Shown in pieces: positions 34,949-44,413 of a stretch of DNA of 64,000 bases. The position numbers were made by a program, and so were the translations under genes. The stretch spans positions 310,001 through 374,000 of the forward strand of contig NZ_CP117025.1 in the NCBI RefSeq assembly GCF_028551275.1, written 5' to 3'. This stretch comes from Sphingomonas hankookensis. GTDB taxonomy: Bacteria > Pseudomonadota > Alphaproteobacteria > Sphingomonadales > Sphingomonadaceae. The notes below the pieces were generated by a model. It made no database searches, had not been told where the DNA came from, and saw only the letters and a program-made list of their open reading frames with translations. Each line of letters starts with the position of its first letter. Position 1 is the first letter of the stretch.

Positions 34949-36079
34949 TCAATCCTCCGTGATCGGCCGTTCGCCGACGATTTTCAGCCCATAGCCGTCG
35001 AGCCCGACCAGCGTGTGATGGGTGTTGGTCAGCAGCACCATGTCCTCGACGCCCAGTTCGTTCAGGATCATCGCCCCGACGCCATAGTCGCGCAGTTCCT
35101 CCATGTCGGGCACCGGCGCCCCGCTGCGGGCGTGGATGGCGAGGGTCAGCCCGTCGGGACGCGGGCGGTTGATGACGACGACCACACCCGCCCCTTCCTC
35201 GCCGATGATCCGCATCGATTTGCTGAGCAGCCCGCCGCGCTCGCCCCCCTCGCCGAACAGGTCGGCAAAGGGCGACAGCGCGTGCATCCTGACCAACGTC
35301 GGCTTGCCCGGATCGATCAGCCCCTTGACCAGCGCGACCTGCTCGCTGCCCGTCGCCTTGTTCCAGAAGGTCATGGCGCGCCATTCGCCGCCCCACTCGC
35401 TCTCGAACACCGTCTCCGCGCGCTTTTCGACCAGATGGTCGTGGCGCCGGCGATAGGCGATCAGGTCGCGGATCGTCCCGATCTTCAGGCCATGCAGCTG
35501 CGAAAAGCCGACCAGGTCGTCCATCCGCGCCATGGTGCCGTCCTCGTTCATGATCTCGCAGATCACGCCCGAGGGGTTGAGCCCGGCAAGGCGCGATACG
35601 TCGACCGCCGCCTCGGTATGGCCGGCGCGCACCAGCACCCCGCCTTCGCGCGCGACCAGCGGGAAGACATGGCCGGGCGTCACGATCTCCGACGCTTCCT
35701 TGCTCGCATCGATCGCCACCGCGATGGTCCGCGCGCGATCGGCTGCCGAGATACCGGTCGTCACCCCCTCGCGCGCCTCGATCGAGACGGTGAAGGCGGT
35801 TTCGTGCCGCGTGCCGTTGTTGCGCGCCATCAGGTCGAGACCCAGTTGCTCGACCCGCCCCCTGGTCATCGCGAGGCAGATCAGCCCGCGCCCGTGGCGC
35901 GCCATGAAATTGACCGCATCGGGCGTCGCCATCTGCGCCGGGATGACCAGATCGCCCTCATTCTCCCGGTCCTCGTCATCGACCAGGATGAACATCCGCC
36001 CGTTGCGGGCCTCGTCGATGATCTCTTCGGGGGACGACAGGAAGGCGTGGCGGAGACCCGCCAGTTCAGCGTTGGCCAC
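34949..36079 (-). CDS. ribB: 3,4-dihydroxy-2-butanone 4-phosphate synthase with degenerate GTP cyclohydrolase II domain (RibBX type)
   Basis: 376 aa in two halves. Residues 1-205 are a complete Rib[12 protein letters not shown] at 34-44, [14 protein letters not shown] and the [16 protein letters not shown] region. Residues 206-376 align in layout with GTP cyclohydrolase II but contain no cysteine at all, so the three zinc ligands of active RibA are gone; the zinc-loop region reads [16 protein letters not shown]. It should therefore make only the four-carbon unit, and GTP opening must be done by a separate RibA. Fusions of this kind have been described in proteobacteria as RibBX. It overlaps ribE by 14 bases. 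Confidence 0.92.
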   Translation of the reverse strand: MANAELAGLRHAFLSSPEEIIDEARNGRMFILVDDEDRENEGDLVIPAQMATPDAVNFMARHGRGLICLAMTRGRVEQLGLDLMARNNGTRHETAFTVSIEAREGVTTGISAADRARTIAVAIDASKEASEIVTPGHVFPLVAREGGVLVRAGHTEAAVDVSRLAGLNPSGVICEIMNEDGTMARMDDLVGFSQLHGLKIGTIRDLIAYRRRHDHLVEKRAETVFESEWGGEWRAMTFWNKATGSEQVALVKGLIDPGKPTLVRMHALSPFADLFGEGGERGGLLSKSMRIIGEEGAGVVVVINRPRPDGLTLAIHARSGAPVPDMEELRDYGVGAMILNELGVEDMVLLTNTHHTLVGLDGYGLKIVGERPITED

Positions 36080-36671
36080 GGACTTGTTCCATTCGCATCA
36101 GATAACGGGCGAGCACGTCGATCTCGATATTGACCGACTGCCCGATGGCAAGGGTCCCAAGCGTGGTGACCGCCTGGGTATGGGGGATCAGGTTGACGGT
36201 AAAGCGCGTGCCCGCCGCATCGTCGGCGACGTCGTTGACGGTCAGCGACACGCCGTCGATCGTCACCGACCCCTTGGTCGCGACGAACGGGCTGAGCGCG
36301 CGGGGAATCGCAAAGGTCACGCGGGTCGAATCCTGGTCGGCCTCGACGTCCACGACCGTGCCGACGCCATCGACATGGCCGGTAACGATATGCCCGCCCA
36401 GCTCGTAGCCCAGCTTCAGTGCGCGTTCGAGGTTCAGCGGACGGCCCGCGACCCATTGGTCGGCGGTGCGCGACACGGTTTCGCCCGACACATCGACCGC
36501 GAACCAGTTCGGGCCCTTCTCGACCACGGTCAGGCACACGCCCGAACAGGCGATCGACGCGCCCATGTCGATGGTCGTGGTGTCATAGGCGCATGCGATC
36601 TTCACGCGCAGGTCGCCCGGCCCGTCGATCGATTCGATGCGCCCTACGTCGCTGACTATCCCGGTGAACAC
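36066..36671 (-). CDS. ribE: Riboflavin synthase (alpha chain)
   Basis: Dismutates two lumazine molecules to riboflavin. The 201-aa product shows the internal duplication of two lumazine-binding repeats. Repeat 1 starts [15 protein letters not shown] with CSGVCLTV, and repeat 2 starts [14 protein letters not shown] with [14 protein letters not shown]. It lies upstream of the ribB-like gene, overlapping its start, and downstream of ribD with a family B repeat between. Confidence 0.95.
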   Translation of the reverse strand: MFTGIVSDVGRIESIDGPGDLRVKIACAYDTTTIDMGASIACSGVCLTVVEKGPNWFAVDVSGETVSRTADQWVAGRPLNLERALKLGYELGGHIVTGHVDGVGTVVDVEADQDSTRVTFAIPRALSPFVATKGSVTIDGVSLTVNDVADDAAGTRFTVNLIPHTQAVTTLGTLAIGQSVNIEIDVLARYLMRMEQVRGQR

Positions 36672-36711
36672 GCTTCGCTCCTTCTCACGGATCGCTCGGT
36701 AACTGCTCCTT

Positions 36712-36807
36712 CGTCATTCCCGCGAAGGCGGGAAGCCATAGCCGCTGACGGTTCGGCACGTTCGCTACCGACGGCGTATACGGATCCCCGCCTGCGCGGA
36801 GATGACG
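36712..36807. repeat. Intergenic palindromic repeat, family B, diverged
   Basis: The left arm CGTCATTCCCGCGAAGGCGG faces a right arm whose reverse complement is CGTCATCTCCGCGCAGGCGG; about 22 of 27 bases match. It fills most of the ribD-ribE gap, inside a probable operon. Confidence 0.8.
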
Positions 36808-36815
36808 AACGGGTG

Positions 36816-37805
36816 CTATCGCCCGATCCTGACGCGCTCGTAGACCTCCAGCCGGTCGCTGCCAAGCATCCGGGCGTCGTACAGCCGCCACCGCCCATGC
36901 GCCTGTGCCAGATCGGGCAATCCGATATCGGGCAGCGTCCGGCCATGGCCGATCAGGATCGGCGCCCGGTACAGCAGCAGCCGGTCGACCACATCCGCGC
37001 GCAGGAACGCCGCCGCCGTCGCCGCCCCGCCCTCGACCAGCACATGATCGCCGGAGAGGCTGGCCAGCGCATCGATCGACGACAGCATCGCGAACCCGTC
37101 CAGCGCCGCGCTGTCCGCCGACAGCACCACCCGCTGCGGACTGCGTTCGGCCAAGCCGGGCAGGCGGACGTTCAGCGCCGGCCGGTCGATCTCCGCCGTG
37201 CCGCGTCCGACCAGGATCGCCTCATGCCGGCTGCGCTCCAGATGGCCGTGCGCGCGCGCCTGGGGTCCGGTGATCCACTGGCTTTGCCCGTCGGCGCGCG
37301 ACACCGCCCCGTCGAGCGACAGGGCGAGCTTCAGGGTGACGAACGGCCGCCCGAGCGCCCGCCGCTTCAGGAACCCGGCCATGCTGCGTGCCGCATCGTC
37401 CGCCCGCACGTCGCAGACGACATCGATGCCCGCTGCCCGCAGGCGCGCGATGCCCTGTCCGTTGGTCCGCGGATCGGGATCGGTCAGGGCGATGACGACC
37501 CTTGCTACCCCGCTGGCCACCAGCAGGTCCGAACAGGCCGGCCCCCGCGTCGAGACATGCGCGCACGGCTCCAGCGTGACATAGGCGGTCGCGCCGCGCG
37601 CCCGTTCCCCGGCCTGTGCGAGCGCCGCCGCCTCGGCATGGGGTCGCCCGCCGCTCTGGGTCCAGCCGCGCCCGACCATCCGACCGTCGTGGACGATCAC
37701 GCACCCGACATTGGGATTGGGCGCGGTCCGTCCCCGCGTCCGCTCGGCCAGCGTCAGCGCGACGCCCATCCAGCGCGCGTCGTCGGGCGTCCCGGCGGTT
37801 GCCAA
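36816..37805 (-). CDS. ribD: Bifunctional riboflavin biosynthesis protein RibD (deaminase/reductase)
   Basis: Deaminates the pyrimidine intermediate and reduces its ribosyl side chain. The N-terminal deaminase has zinc motifs PHAEAAAL and [14 protein letters not shown]. The C-terminal reductase follows from about residue 145 ([17 protein letters not shown]) with [13 protein letters not shown]. The first ATG (37769, MGVALTLAE) leaves little sequence ahead of the domain, so TTG 37805 (giving [16 protein letters not shown]) is proposed; it lies six bases after the upstream gene's stop. The total is about 329 aa. Confidence 0.93.
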   Translation of the reverse strand: MATAGTPDDARWMGVALTLAERTRGRTAPNPNVGCVIVHDGRMVGRGWTQSGGRPHAEAAALAQAGERARGATAYVTLEPCAHVSTRGPACSDLLVASGVARVVIALTDPDPRTNGQGIARLRAAGIDVVCDVRADDAARSMAGFLKRRALGRPFVTLKLALSLDGAVSRADGQSQWITGPQARAHGHLERSRHEAILVGRGTAEIDRPALNVRLPGLAERSPQRVVLSADSAALDGFAMLSSIDALASLSGDHVLVEGGAATAAAFLRADVVDRLLLYRAPILIGHGRTLPDIGLPDLAQAHGRWRLYDARMLGSDRLEVYERVRIGR

Positions 37806-37810
37806 GCGGG

Positions 37811-38158
37811 TCAGATGCCCCAGCTTTTCAGCTTGTCGTCGATCTTCTTCCATTCCGCCTGCCGCGCGGCACGTTCGCGTTCGAACTCGGCGGCCTCGGC
37901 GCGTTCCTTGGCCAGGTCGATCTGCTGCTGGGCGATGATCTCTTCGTCGGTGCGGTTCGCCGGCCAGCTTTCGACATAGATGATGTTCGGCTTGTACTCG
38001 CGTTCGAAATGCGAATCGTGGACGAACGCCCAACCGATCACCAGCACGACGCAGATCGATGCCAGCAGGAACCACCATTCATGCTTTTCGCGCGCGCGGG
38101 CGAAGTTCACGAAATCGCGAATGGCATGAACCGGCGAGAATAGATGGCGAATCTTCAC
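37811..38158 (-). CDS. Small membrane protein with coiled-coil tail, unknown function
   Basis: About 115 aa: a short N-terminal cytoplasmic part, one TM helix ([19 protein letters not shown]) and then a charged coiled-coil tail rich in Glu/Ala/Arg ending [12 protein letters not shown]. The start is GTG 38158, because upstream codons run into the palindromic element at 38224. It immediately precedes ribD and may be co-transcribed. No domain is recognised. Confidence 0.75.
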   Translation of the reverse strand: MKIRHLFSPVHAIRDFVNFARAREKHEWWFLLASICVVLVIGWAFVHDSHFEREYKPNIIYVESWPANRTDEEIIAQQQIDLAKERAEAAEFERERAARQAEWKKIDDKLKSWGI

Positions 38159-38223
38159 TCCGGCCAAGATAGTCGCGGGGGCGTCTGATCGCCAGCCCCT
38201 CGGGACGGGTGCAGAAGAAGGAT

Positions 38224-38386
38224 GGTTCACGCGGAGGCGCGGAGGCGCGGAGGGGTTGCGTTCCAGGCGAGTCTCTCGCGAACGGGAGACGATTTCGCCG
38301 CTTGCCCCGGTCGATCCGAGGCTGCTGGCGCGGATCGGGTTGCAGCGGACGCACCCCCTCCGCGCCTCCGCGCCTTCGCGTGAACC
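38224..38386. repeat. 163-bp element with 33-bp terminal inverted repeats
   Basis: The left end begins GGTTCACGCGGAGGCGCGGA and the right end is its mirror (ending CGCGCCTTCGCGTGAACC) with one mismatch in about 33 bases. The 97-base interior has no ORF. It resembles a miniature inverted-repeat element and lies between the tonB gene and the small membrane protein gene, both on the minus strand. No obvious target-site duplication was seen. Confidence 0.82.
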
Positions 38387-38432
38387 AACTCTTCTAAAGG
38401 CCCGCACCCCGGCGAGGTACGGGCCACCCCGA

Positions 38433-39107
38433 TCAGCGATCCTCCATGGTGAAGCGCACCGTCATCTCGCGCCAGCTCTCCACCGCCACCCCGTCGCGGG
38501 TCGCCGGGCGGAAGCGCCATTTCGACAGCGCGCGCCGCCTGGTCGCTTCGAAGAACGCATCGCTCGTAGCGCTGACCTGCTCGACCGCGCTCACCCGGCC
38601 ATTGGCACCGACCAGCACGCGCAGGACCACCACGCCGTCGCGCGCCAGATTGCGTTCGATCGCGGGATAATCGGGCTGGAAATCGGCGCGGTAGCGCGGG
38701 TCGATGCTGGCATTGACCAGCACCGGCAGCGGGCTGGCGACCGTCACCGGGCTGCCGGTGCCCGTACCGCCGGGCGCGGTCACCACCGGGGCGACGGGCG
38801 GTGGCGCCACCGGCATGTCGGTCGTGGTGGTCATGATCGGGCCCGGCACCGGGATCGGCGCGGGCGGTGCGTAGAGCGGCGGGACCGGCGCGGGATCGGG
38901 CAGCGCCTTTTCGACCGGCTTGGGCATATCGACGGGCGGGGGCGGCGGTTCGATGGGGACGTTGACCGCTTCGATCGGCTTCCACGGATCGATCCGCGTG
39001 ACCACCGTCGTCGCCGTCAGGATCGCCACGGCCAGCAGGCCGCCGTTGATCGCAATCGCAATGCCCAATCCCACCGGGTTCAGGCCACGTTGTCCCTGAT
39101 ATGCCAT
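38433..39107 (-). CDS. tonB: Energy transducer TonB
   Basis: 224 aa. It has an N-terminal TM anchor ([20 protein letters not shown]), then a Pro-rich spacer ([13 protein letters not shown] and more) that spans the periplasm. The C-terminal TonB domain contains [20 protein letters not shown] and [17 protein letters not shown]. It passes proton-motive force from ExbB/ExbD to outer-membrane receptors. No exbBD or receptor genes are adjacent. Confidence 0.94.
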   Translation of the reverse strand: MAYQGQRGLNPVGLGIAIAINGGLLAVAILTATTVVTRIDPWKPIEAVNVPIEPPPPPVDMPKPVEKALPDPAPVPPLYAPPAPIPVPGPIMTTTTDMPVAPPPVAPVVTAPGGTGTGSPVTVASPLPVLVNASIDPRYRADFQPDYPAIERNLARDGVVVLRVLVGANGRVSAVEQVSATSDAFFEATRRRALSKWRFRPATRDGVAVESWREMTVRFTMEDR

Positions 39108-39199
39108 GCCACCTTCCTTCTCGATTCGTATCTCCTGCCGTCCAGTCGGCCGATGCGATGAGATACCCTATCGAGGGCGGTGTAAAGCTGACGTGCGCG

Positions 39200-40519
39200 T
39201 CAGCCCGTCAGGCGTGCGACCGCCCGCTCGCGCCCGATCAGCGGCAGCAGCGCGGCCATGTCCGGCCCATGGTCCATACCGGTCAGTGCGCGTCGCAGCG
39301 GCAGGAACAGCGCCTTGCCCTTGCGGCCCGTCTCGGCCTTCAGCGCACTGGTCAGCTCCGCCCACGGATCGACCCATGCCAGCCCGGCGGCAACCTCCGC
39401 CGCGCGGGTCAGGAACGCACGATCCTCCTCCGCCACCGGCAGCGCATCGACCGGCCCGGTCACCACCCGCCACCAGTCGGCGGCGTCCGCGACCCGCTCC
39501 AGATTGCCGCGCACCGCATCCCATGCCGCCGCGTCCATCCACTCGGGCAGCGCCTGCCGCACCCGCTCGAACGGCAGCTGGTGCACGATCCGCGCATTCA
39601 CCTGCGCCAGCTCGCCCTCGTCGAACCGCGCCGGCGCGCGCCCGAAGCGGCCGAAATCGAACGCCGCGATCAACGGCGCCGGATCGACCACCGGCTCGAC
39701 CGGATCGCTGGTCCCCAGCCGCGCCAGCAGCGCGACGACCGCCTCCGGCTCGATCCCTTGCTCCCGGAAATGCTCGACGCCCAGCGACCCCAGCCGCTTC
39801 GACAGCTTGCCTTCGTTGCCGACCAGCAGCGCCTCATGCGCGAACGCCGGCGGCGTTGCGCCCATGGCGGCAAACATCTGCATCTGCGTCGCGGTGTTGG
39901 ACACATGATCCTCGCCGCGCACGACATGGGTCACCCCCATATCGGCATCGTCGATCACCGAGGGCAGCAGATACAGCCACGACCCGTCGGCGCGCCGCAC
40001 CACCGGATCGGACAGCAGCGCCCCGTCGAACCGCTGCGGCCCCCGCACCATGTCGTCCCATGCGATCGGCTCCGCCTCCAGCCGGAACCGCCAGTGCGGC
40101 CGCCGCCCCTCTTCCTCCAGCCGCGCCCGATCCTCGTCGCTCAGCTTCAGCGCCGCACGATCATAGACCGGCGGCAGCCCGCGCCCGGCCAGGATCTTGC
40201 GCCGCAAATCCAGCTCTTCCGGCGTCTCATAGGCCGGATAGATCCGCCCGCGCGCCACCATGTCGGCGAACACCGCCTCGTACCGATCGAACCGCGCCGA
40301 CTGCCGCTCCTCGCCATCGGGCACCAGCCCCAGCCACGCCAGATCGCGCCGGATCGCCGCGACGAACCGCTCTTCGCTGCGCTGCGCATCCGTATCGTCG
40401 ATCCTGAGCAGGAACCTGCCCCCCGCCTTCTTCGCGAACATCCAGTTGTGAAGCGCGGTGCGCAGGTTGCCGATATGGAGAAAGCCGGTCGGGCTGGGGG
40501 CGAAGCGGGTGACGGTCAT
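39200..40519 (-). CDS. gltX: Glutamyl-tRNA synthetase
   Basis: Class I aminoacyl-tRNA synthetase of 439 aa. The HIGH box is HIGN at residues 15-18 ([11 protein letters not shown]) and the KMSKS box is KLSKR in [12 protein letters not shown]. Alphaproteobacteria often carry two GltX paralogues, and this shorter form may be the one with a specialised tRNA preference; that cannot be settled from one copy. A short hairpin (GCTGACG/CGTCAGC at 39187-39204) overlaps its stop and may contribute to termination. Confidence 0.95.
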   Translation of the reverse strand: MTVTRFAPSPTGFLHIGNLRTALHNWMFAKKAGGRFLLRIDDTDAQRSEERFVAAIRRDLAWLGLVPDGEERQSARFDRYEAVFADMVARGRIYPAYETPEELDLRRKILAGRGLPPVYDRAALKLSDEDRARLEEEGRRPHWRFRLEAEPIAWDDMVRGPQRFDGALLSDPVVRRADGSWLYLLPSVIDDADMGVTHVVRGEDHVSNTATQMQMFAAMGATPPAFAHEALLVGNEGKLSKRLGSLGVEHFREQGIEPEAVVALLARLGTSDPVEPVVDPAPLIAAFDFGRFGRAPARFDEGELAQVNARIVHQLPFERVRQALPEWMDAAAWDAVRGNLERVADAADWWRVVTGPVDALPVAEEDRAFLTRAAEVAAGLAWVDPWAELTSALKAETGRKGKALFLPLRRALTGMDHGPDMAALLPLIGRERAVARLTG

Positions 40520-40639
40520 GGCGCAGCCCTCTCGCCCATTTGTCGCATCGGCGCAAACGCGGGCGTCACATGGGTTTCACAATTCGTCCGCGCGCTCTAT
40601 GGCGCACCCATTCTTTCCATCATGGATACGGGCGCACCC

Positions 40640-41575
40640 ATGAAGCTGCTGGCGGGCAATTCCAACCTTCCCCTGTCGACCGCGATCGCGGACTATCTGG
40701 AAATCCCGCTGACCAAGGCCAGCGTGCGGCGCTTCGCCGACGAGGAAATCTTCGTCGAGGTGCTGGAAAATGTCCGCGGCGAGGACGTGTTCGTCGTCCA
40801 GTCGACCAGCTATCCGGTCAACGACAATCTGATGGAGATGCTGATCATGATCGACGCGCTGAAGCGCGCGTCGGCACGGCGCATCACCGCCGTCATCCCC
40901 TATTTCGGCTATGCGCGGCAGGACCGCAAACCCGGCCCCCGCACGCCCATTTCGGCCAAGCTGGTCGCCAACATCGTGACCGAGGCCGGCGCCGACCGCG
41001 TGCTGTGCGTCGATCTCCACGCCGGGCAGATCCAGGGCTTCTTCGATATCCCGACCGACAATCTCTATGCCGCGCCGGTGATGTCGGAGGATATCAAGAC
41101 CCGGTTCGGCGAACATAACCTGATGGTCGTGTCGCCCGACGTCGGCGGCGTGGTCCGCGCGCGCAGCCTCGCCAAGCGGCTGCACAACGCCCCCCTCGCC
41201 ATCGTCGACAAGCGCCGCGAGCGCGCCGGCGAATCGGAAGTGATGAACATCATCGGCGATGTCGAGGGCCGCTTCTGCGTCCTGATCGACGATATCGTCG
41301 ATTCGGCCGGCACGCTGTGCAACGCCGCCGCGGCGCTCAAGCAGGCCGGCGCGGTCGGCGTCGTCGCCTATTGCACCCACGGCGTCCTGTCGGGCGGCGC
41401 GGTCGCCCGGGTCGAGGCATCGGCGCTCGAGGAACTGGTCATCACCGATTCGATCGGCAACCACGACGTGATCGCGCAGGGGCAGAAGATCCGCCACCTG
41501 ACCATCGCCCCGCTACTCGCCGAAGCGATCCGCCGCATCGCCGACGAATCGTCGGTGTCGAGCCTGTTCGACTGA
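40640..41575 (+). CDS. prs: Ribose-phosphate pyrophosphokinase
   Basis: Makes PRPP from ribose 5-phosphate and ATP. The 311-aa product has [20 protein letters not shown], the ATP-site YARQDRK, the metal-site [15 protein letters not shown] and the PRPP loop [14 protein letters not shown]. The ATG at 40640 begins [16 protein letters not shown] 40622 would add six residues. It is divergent from gltX. The much longer open frame on this strand across gltX is a GC-rich artefact. Confidence 0.96.
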   Translation: MKLLAGNSNLPLSTAIADYLEIPLTKASVRRFADEEIFVEVLENVRGEDVFVVQSTSYPVNDNLMEMLIMIDALKRASARRITAVIPYFGYARQDRKPGPRTPISAKLVANIVTEAGADRVLCVDLHAGQIQGFFDIPTDNLYAAPVMSEDIKTRFGEHNLMVVSPDVGGVVRARSLAKRLHNAPLAIVDKRRERAGESEVMNIIGDVEGRFCVLIDDIVDSAGTLCNAAAALKQAGAVGVVAYCTHGVLSGGAVARVEASALEELVITDSIGNHDVIAQGQKIRHLTIAPLLAEAIRRIADESSVSSLFD

Positions 41576-41599
41576 TCCGGACGGGCCGCCCCGCCCGCG

Positions 41600-42100
41600 T
41601 CAATGCGGGCGGAGGGCCCCTTCCATCGCCCGCCGCACCGGCTGCCGCAGGCCCAGCATAAACGCCGCCTCGGCCACCACGAACAGCGGCCCGACGAACA
41701 GGCTCGACAGGTCGTCGACGAATGCCGGTTTGCGCCCTTCGAAATAATGGCCGACGAACTGCAGCGTCCACCCGACCACGAAACTGCCCAGCCCGACCGC
41801 CAGCCACGCGCCGGTCGACCAGGCGGCCACCCCGCTCCCCGCCCACGTGATCAGCGCGAGGAACGCCGCGAGCACCGCACCGAACATCAGGTCGAGCCGC
41901 AGATAGCCGGCCGCCGCAACCGCCGCGACGATCATCATCGGCGTGACCACCAGCCCCTCGCCCAGCGCGATTGCCGGCCGCGACAGCAGTACGGCGATGG
42001 CGAACAGGATCAGCGGAATGCCGACCATGTGCGTCGCGACATTATGTCCGTTGCGATGATATTCGGCATAGGCCGACAGCTGCCTGACCAGACGCGACAT
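41600..42100 (-). CDS. DUF962/Mpo1-like membrane protein
   Basis: 166 aa with about four TM helices. The N-terminal YHRNGHNVATHMVGIP and the later FVGHYFEGRKPAFVDDLSS signature match the DUF962 (YGL010w/Mpo1) family. In yeast, Mpo1 is an iron-dependent dioxygenase that shortens 2-hydroxy fatty acids; whether the bacterial protein does this is inferred. Sphingomonads contain 2-hydroxy fatty acids in their sphingolipids, which makes the idea attractive. It is convergent with prs. Confidence 0.88.
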   Translation of the reverse strand: MSRLVRQLSAYAEYHRNGHNVATHMVGIPLILFAIAVLLSRPAIALGEGLVVTPMMIVAAVAAAGYLRLDLMFGAVLAAFLALITWAGSGVAAWSTGAWLAVGLGSFVVGWTLQFVGHYFEGRKPAFVDDLSSLFVGPLFVVAEAAFMLGLRQPVRRAMEGALRPH

Positions 42101-42223
42101 CGATCCTCTCCTTCACCAGCCGCCGGGCGAGTCGTTCGTCCGTTTCGGCAGCGTGCGGTTCGATCCTGTCACGTCCCATCGCTCGCGTCACCTTGCAGCG
42201 CGACGTAGGACGTAGCGGGTCGC

Positions 42224-42727
42224 CTATTCCCCGCCTGCACGAAACGTCACCGCGCGCGCTCCGTCGGGCATCGGCACCGCCAGCGTCACCCTATCGCCGA
42301 TCGACAAGGGCGTGTCGTTCGCCCGCGCGAACTCGATCTGTACCCGCGCCTCGCCGTTGGCCGCGATCGTCAGCGGCGCCTCGTCCAGCAACGGTCGACC
42401 GATCGCATTGCCGGGAAAGGGTTTCGTGCGGTCCCACGCGGAGGTCGCCGGGCGGGCGATACCTGTCGCTCCGCCCCGTATCGCGATACGAACCGGCACC
42501 GCTCCTGCCCGATAGCGTATCTCGATCGTCTCGTTCTGCTGCGACCAGCGCCCGGTAACGTCAGCCGTAACCCCGCTGCCGGACAGGCGTGCGGTGTCGT
42601 CCGGCAGGCCTTCGGTCGATGCCAGCGTCACGCCCGGACCGGCGACTGGTGAAAGGTCGCCGCGATTTGCTGGCGAACAATTGGTCAGGAGCAATAGCAG
42701 CGCAACGGAAAAGCCTGTTCGTCCCAT
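42224..42727 (-). CDS. Putative lipoprotein, unknown function
   Basis: 167 aa. A lipoprotein leader (MGRTGFSVALLLLLTNC) is followed by a beta-rich mature part with DVTGRWSQQNETIEIRYRAG and GNAIGRPLLDEAPLTIAANG. No family is recognised. The open frame extends upstream to 42988 but that part is the shadow of the next gene. It follows the small membrane protein gene by about 40 bases on the same strand. Confidence 0.68.
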   Translation of the reverse strand: MGRTGFSVALLLLLTNCSPANRGDLSPVAGPGVTLASTEGLPDDTARLSGSGVTADVTGRWSQQNETIEIRYRAGAVPVRIAIRGGATGIARPATSAWDRTKPFPGNAIGRPLLDEAPLTIAANGEARVQIEFARANDTPLSIGDRVTLAVPMPDGARAVTFRAGGE

Positions 42728-42767
42728 CGACGGCGCTGCCAAACCACCGTGCTGCCGCTCTTGCCGG

Positions 42768-43004
42768 TCAGAACGATAGGACACCGTAGGAATAGCCGAC
42801 CTGCAGCGGGATCTGCAGCGAAATGTAAACACCAACCAGTTGCAGCATCCACGGCAGGCCACGAAAACCGTGCCCAAAAGCAACGCCGCAGGCAGCAGCC
42901 AACCCAACCGCCACGCATCCCCATAGCCAAAGCGTCCCCGGCGGGGCCGGGAACGTGCTACGCAAAAATCGGGAGACGAATATTCCACCTACACCTACCG
43001 CCAA
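42768..43004 (-). CDS. Small membrane protein, probably 5'-interrupted
   Basis: 78 aa from a TTG codon, with two TM helices (LWLWGCVAVGLAAACGVAFG and LQLVGVYISLQIPLQVGYS). The frame continues upstream without interruption of protein character to an in-frame TAA at 43026-43028. Beyond that lies an ATG at 43055 with a GCGAGGA site (MDLPAKKSR). So the natural start may be 43055 and the gene broken by a nonsense codon, or a weak TTG start is used. The patch looks less GC-rich than its surroundings. The function is unknown. Confidence 0.5.
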   Translation of the reverse strand: MAVGVGGIFVSRFLRSTFPAPPGTLWLWGCVAVGLAAACGVAFGHGFRGLPWMLQLVGVYISLQIPLQVGYSYGVLSF

Positions 43005-43185
43005 GGCAAGAATGTCAGAGAGTGCTTAGCGGGATTTCTTAGCGGGCAAGTCCATCAAAAATTATCCTCGCCTAAAGTGCGTGGGAGCGTTGAGATTGAC
43101 CCCGCAAGATTCGTCAGGCTGATAACGAAAAGGCGCCGGGACAACGCTCTGGACACGCATGCCGAATACGATGGCACAGCCCCCC

Positions 43186-44352
43186 CTACTCCTTCGCGGC
43201 CATCGGTACGTCCACCACCTTCAGCTGATACCGCCCGGGCGGCAGTAGCAGCGCGATATCCTCGCCCGGCCGGATCGCCACCCGGTCCATCGGCACCGAC
43301 GCCTCGCTCTCCCCGACCGGCCGCGCCTCGACGATCCGCCAGCCTTTGGCCGGGCGCAACGCGGTTGGGATCGACACCACCCGGTCGCCTGCCGCCACCC
43401 GCCATGCCGGACGCCCGCGCACGAACTTCGCCGTCGGATGATCTACGACCACGTCGAACGTACCGGGCCGCTGCTCGGCGGGCAGCACGGCAAGCCGCTC
43501 CCGGCTACCGCCGCCCCGGCAGGTCGTCTGCGACACGGTCAGTGGGTCGATACCCGTGATCGCCTTCAGTCGCGTCGCCATCCATCGTTGGCCGTCGGCA
43601 CGCGGCACTTCGGTTGCATGCGAATAACCGACATGGATCAGCAGCTTGGCCTTGGGATGCGCGGCGATGTAGGCGGCGAGCTGCTCCGCCTGTGCCGTTT
43701 CGCGCCGGGCGATGCCCTCATCCAGGGACAGGGTCGCTGCCGTCTCGCTGAACCGCTCTTCATAGGGCAACAGGCGATACCCCAGCGCCTTTGCCTCCCG
43801 CCCCAGTCGTCCGAAACCGGCTTCATAGAGGTAATAGCCGTCGGTATCTTCGAAATACAGCTGATCCGGTCGCTTGAGATAGGGCGGCAGGAATTTGTCC
43901 GGCGTTCCCAGCGCCGGGATCGACAATGTCTCCATTGCCAGTACGTCATAGCCGAGCGGACGCAGCGCACGCGCAACCCGCGCCGTAAAGCCGCGATGCT
44001 CGGATCGCTCATGGCTTTCATTGACGATCACGATCGAGGTTTTGCGGGCACGTTCGATGATCGTCCCGATCGCATCCCCCGCCCCTGCGATCGGCGAACA
44101 CGCCGTCGGCTTGTAATCGCTGCTGGTGCGGGCGATCAGGTCCTCGCGGCCGAACAGGCTGAGCGTCTGCCCCGCCATTGCTCCGGCCAGGGGTTGTGCG
44201 GGATCGACGTCCGCGAGTGACCGTACCTTGTAATCGTCTTTCGCTATTGGCGCTGCGATCGGTGTCGGCGGCGGGATCAGCGTCACCTGTCCGGCACATG
44301 CCGAAACAAACAGGCAAATGACGGGTGCGAGCGGACGACGGTGAACGGCCAT
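43186..44352 (-). CDS. Putative lipoprotein, possibly ChaN/TraB (Tiki)-like
   Basis: 388 aa. A lipoprotein leader (MAVHRRPLAPVICLFVSAC) precedes a domain with IVIVNESHERSEHRGF, LGYDVLAMETLSIPA, LGYRLLPYEE and KLLIHVGYSHATEVP. The Glu-x-His start, the central acidic METL and the late GYSH recall the metal-binding arrangement of ChaN/TraB/Tiki-type proteins, but I cannot assign the family with confidence. A C-terminal beta domain (IRPGEDIALLLPPGRYQLKV) follows. The start at 44352 was chosen for the signal sequence. Confidence 0.68.
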   Translation of the reverse strand: MAVHRRPLAPVICLFVSACAGQVTLIPPPTPIAAPIAKDDYKVRSLADVDPAQPLAGAMAGQTLSLFGREDLIARTSSDYKPTACSPIAGAGDAIGTIIERARKTSIVIVNESHERSEHRGFTARVARALRPLGYDVLAMETLSIPALGTPDKFLPPYLKRPDQLYFEDTDGYYLYEAGFGRLGREAKALGYRLLPYEERFSETAATLSLDEGIARRETAQAEQLAAYIAAHPKAKLLIHVGYSHATEVPRADGQRWMATRLKAITGIDPLTVSQTTCRGGGSRERLAVLPAEQRPGTFDVVVDHPTAKFVRGRPAWRVAAGDRVVSIPTALRPAKGWRIVEARPVGESEASVPMDRVAIRPGEDIALLLPPGRYQLKVVDVPMAAKE

Positions 44353-44413
44353 GGCATAGCCTAGGGTGCCGAAACGACACAGGCCATCGTCTTTTCGCGG
44401 CATGCCTGCCCGG

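Noticed and set aside
5651..36807. Possible CRISPR array from repeated sequences
   Set aside because: The repeats are long palindromes scattered singly between genes, not short direct repeats with regular spacers, and no cas genes are present.
39101..40639. Long plus-strand extension upstream of prs
   Set aside because: It runs antisense through gltX and is Arg/Pro/His-rich; Prs homology starts only at 40640.
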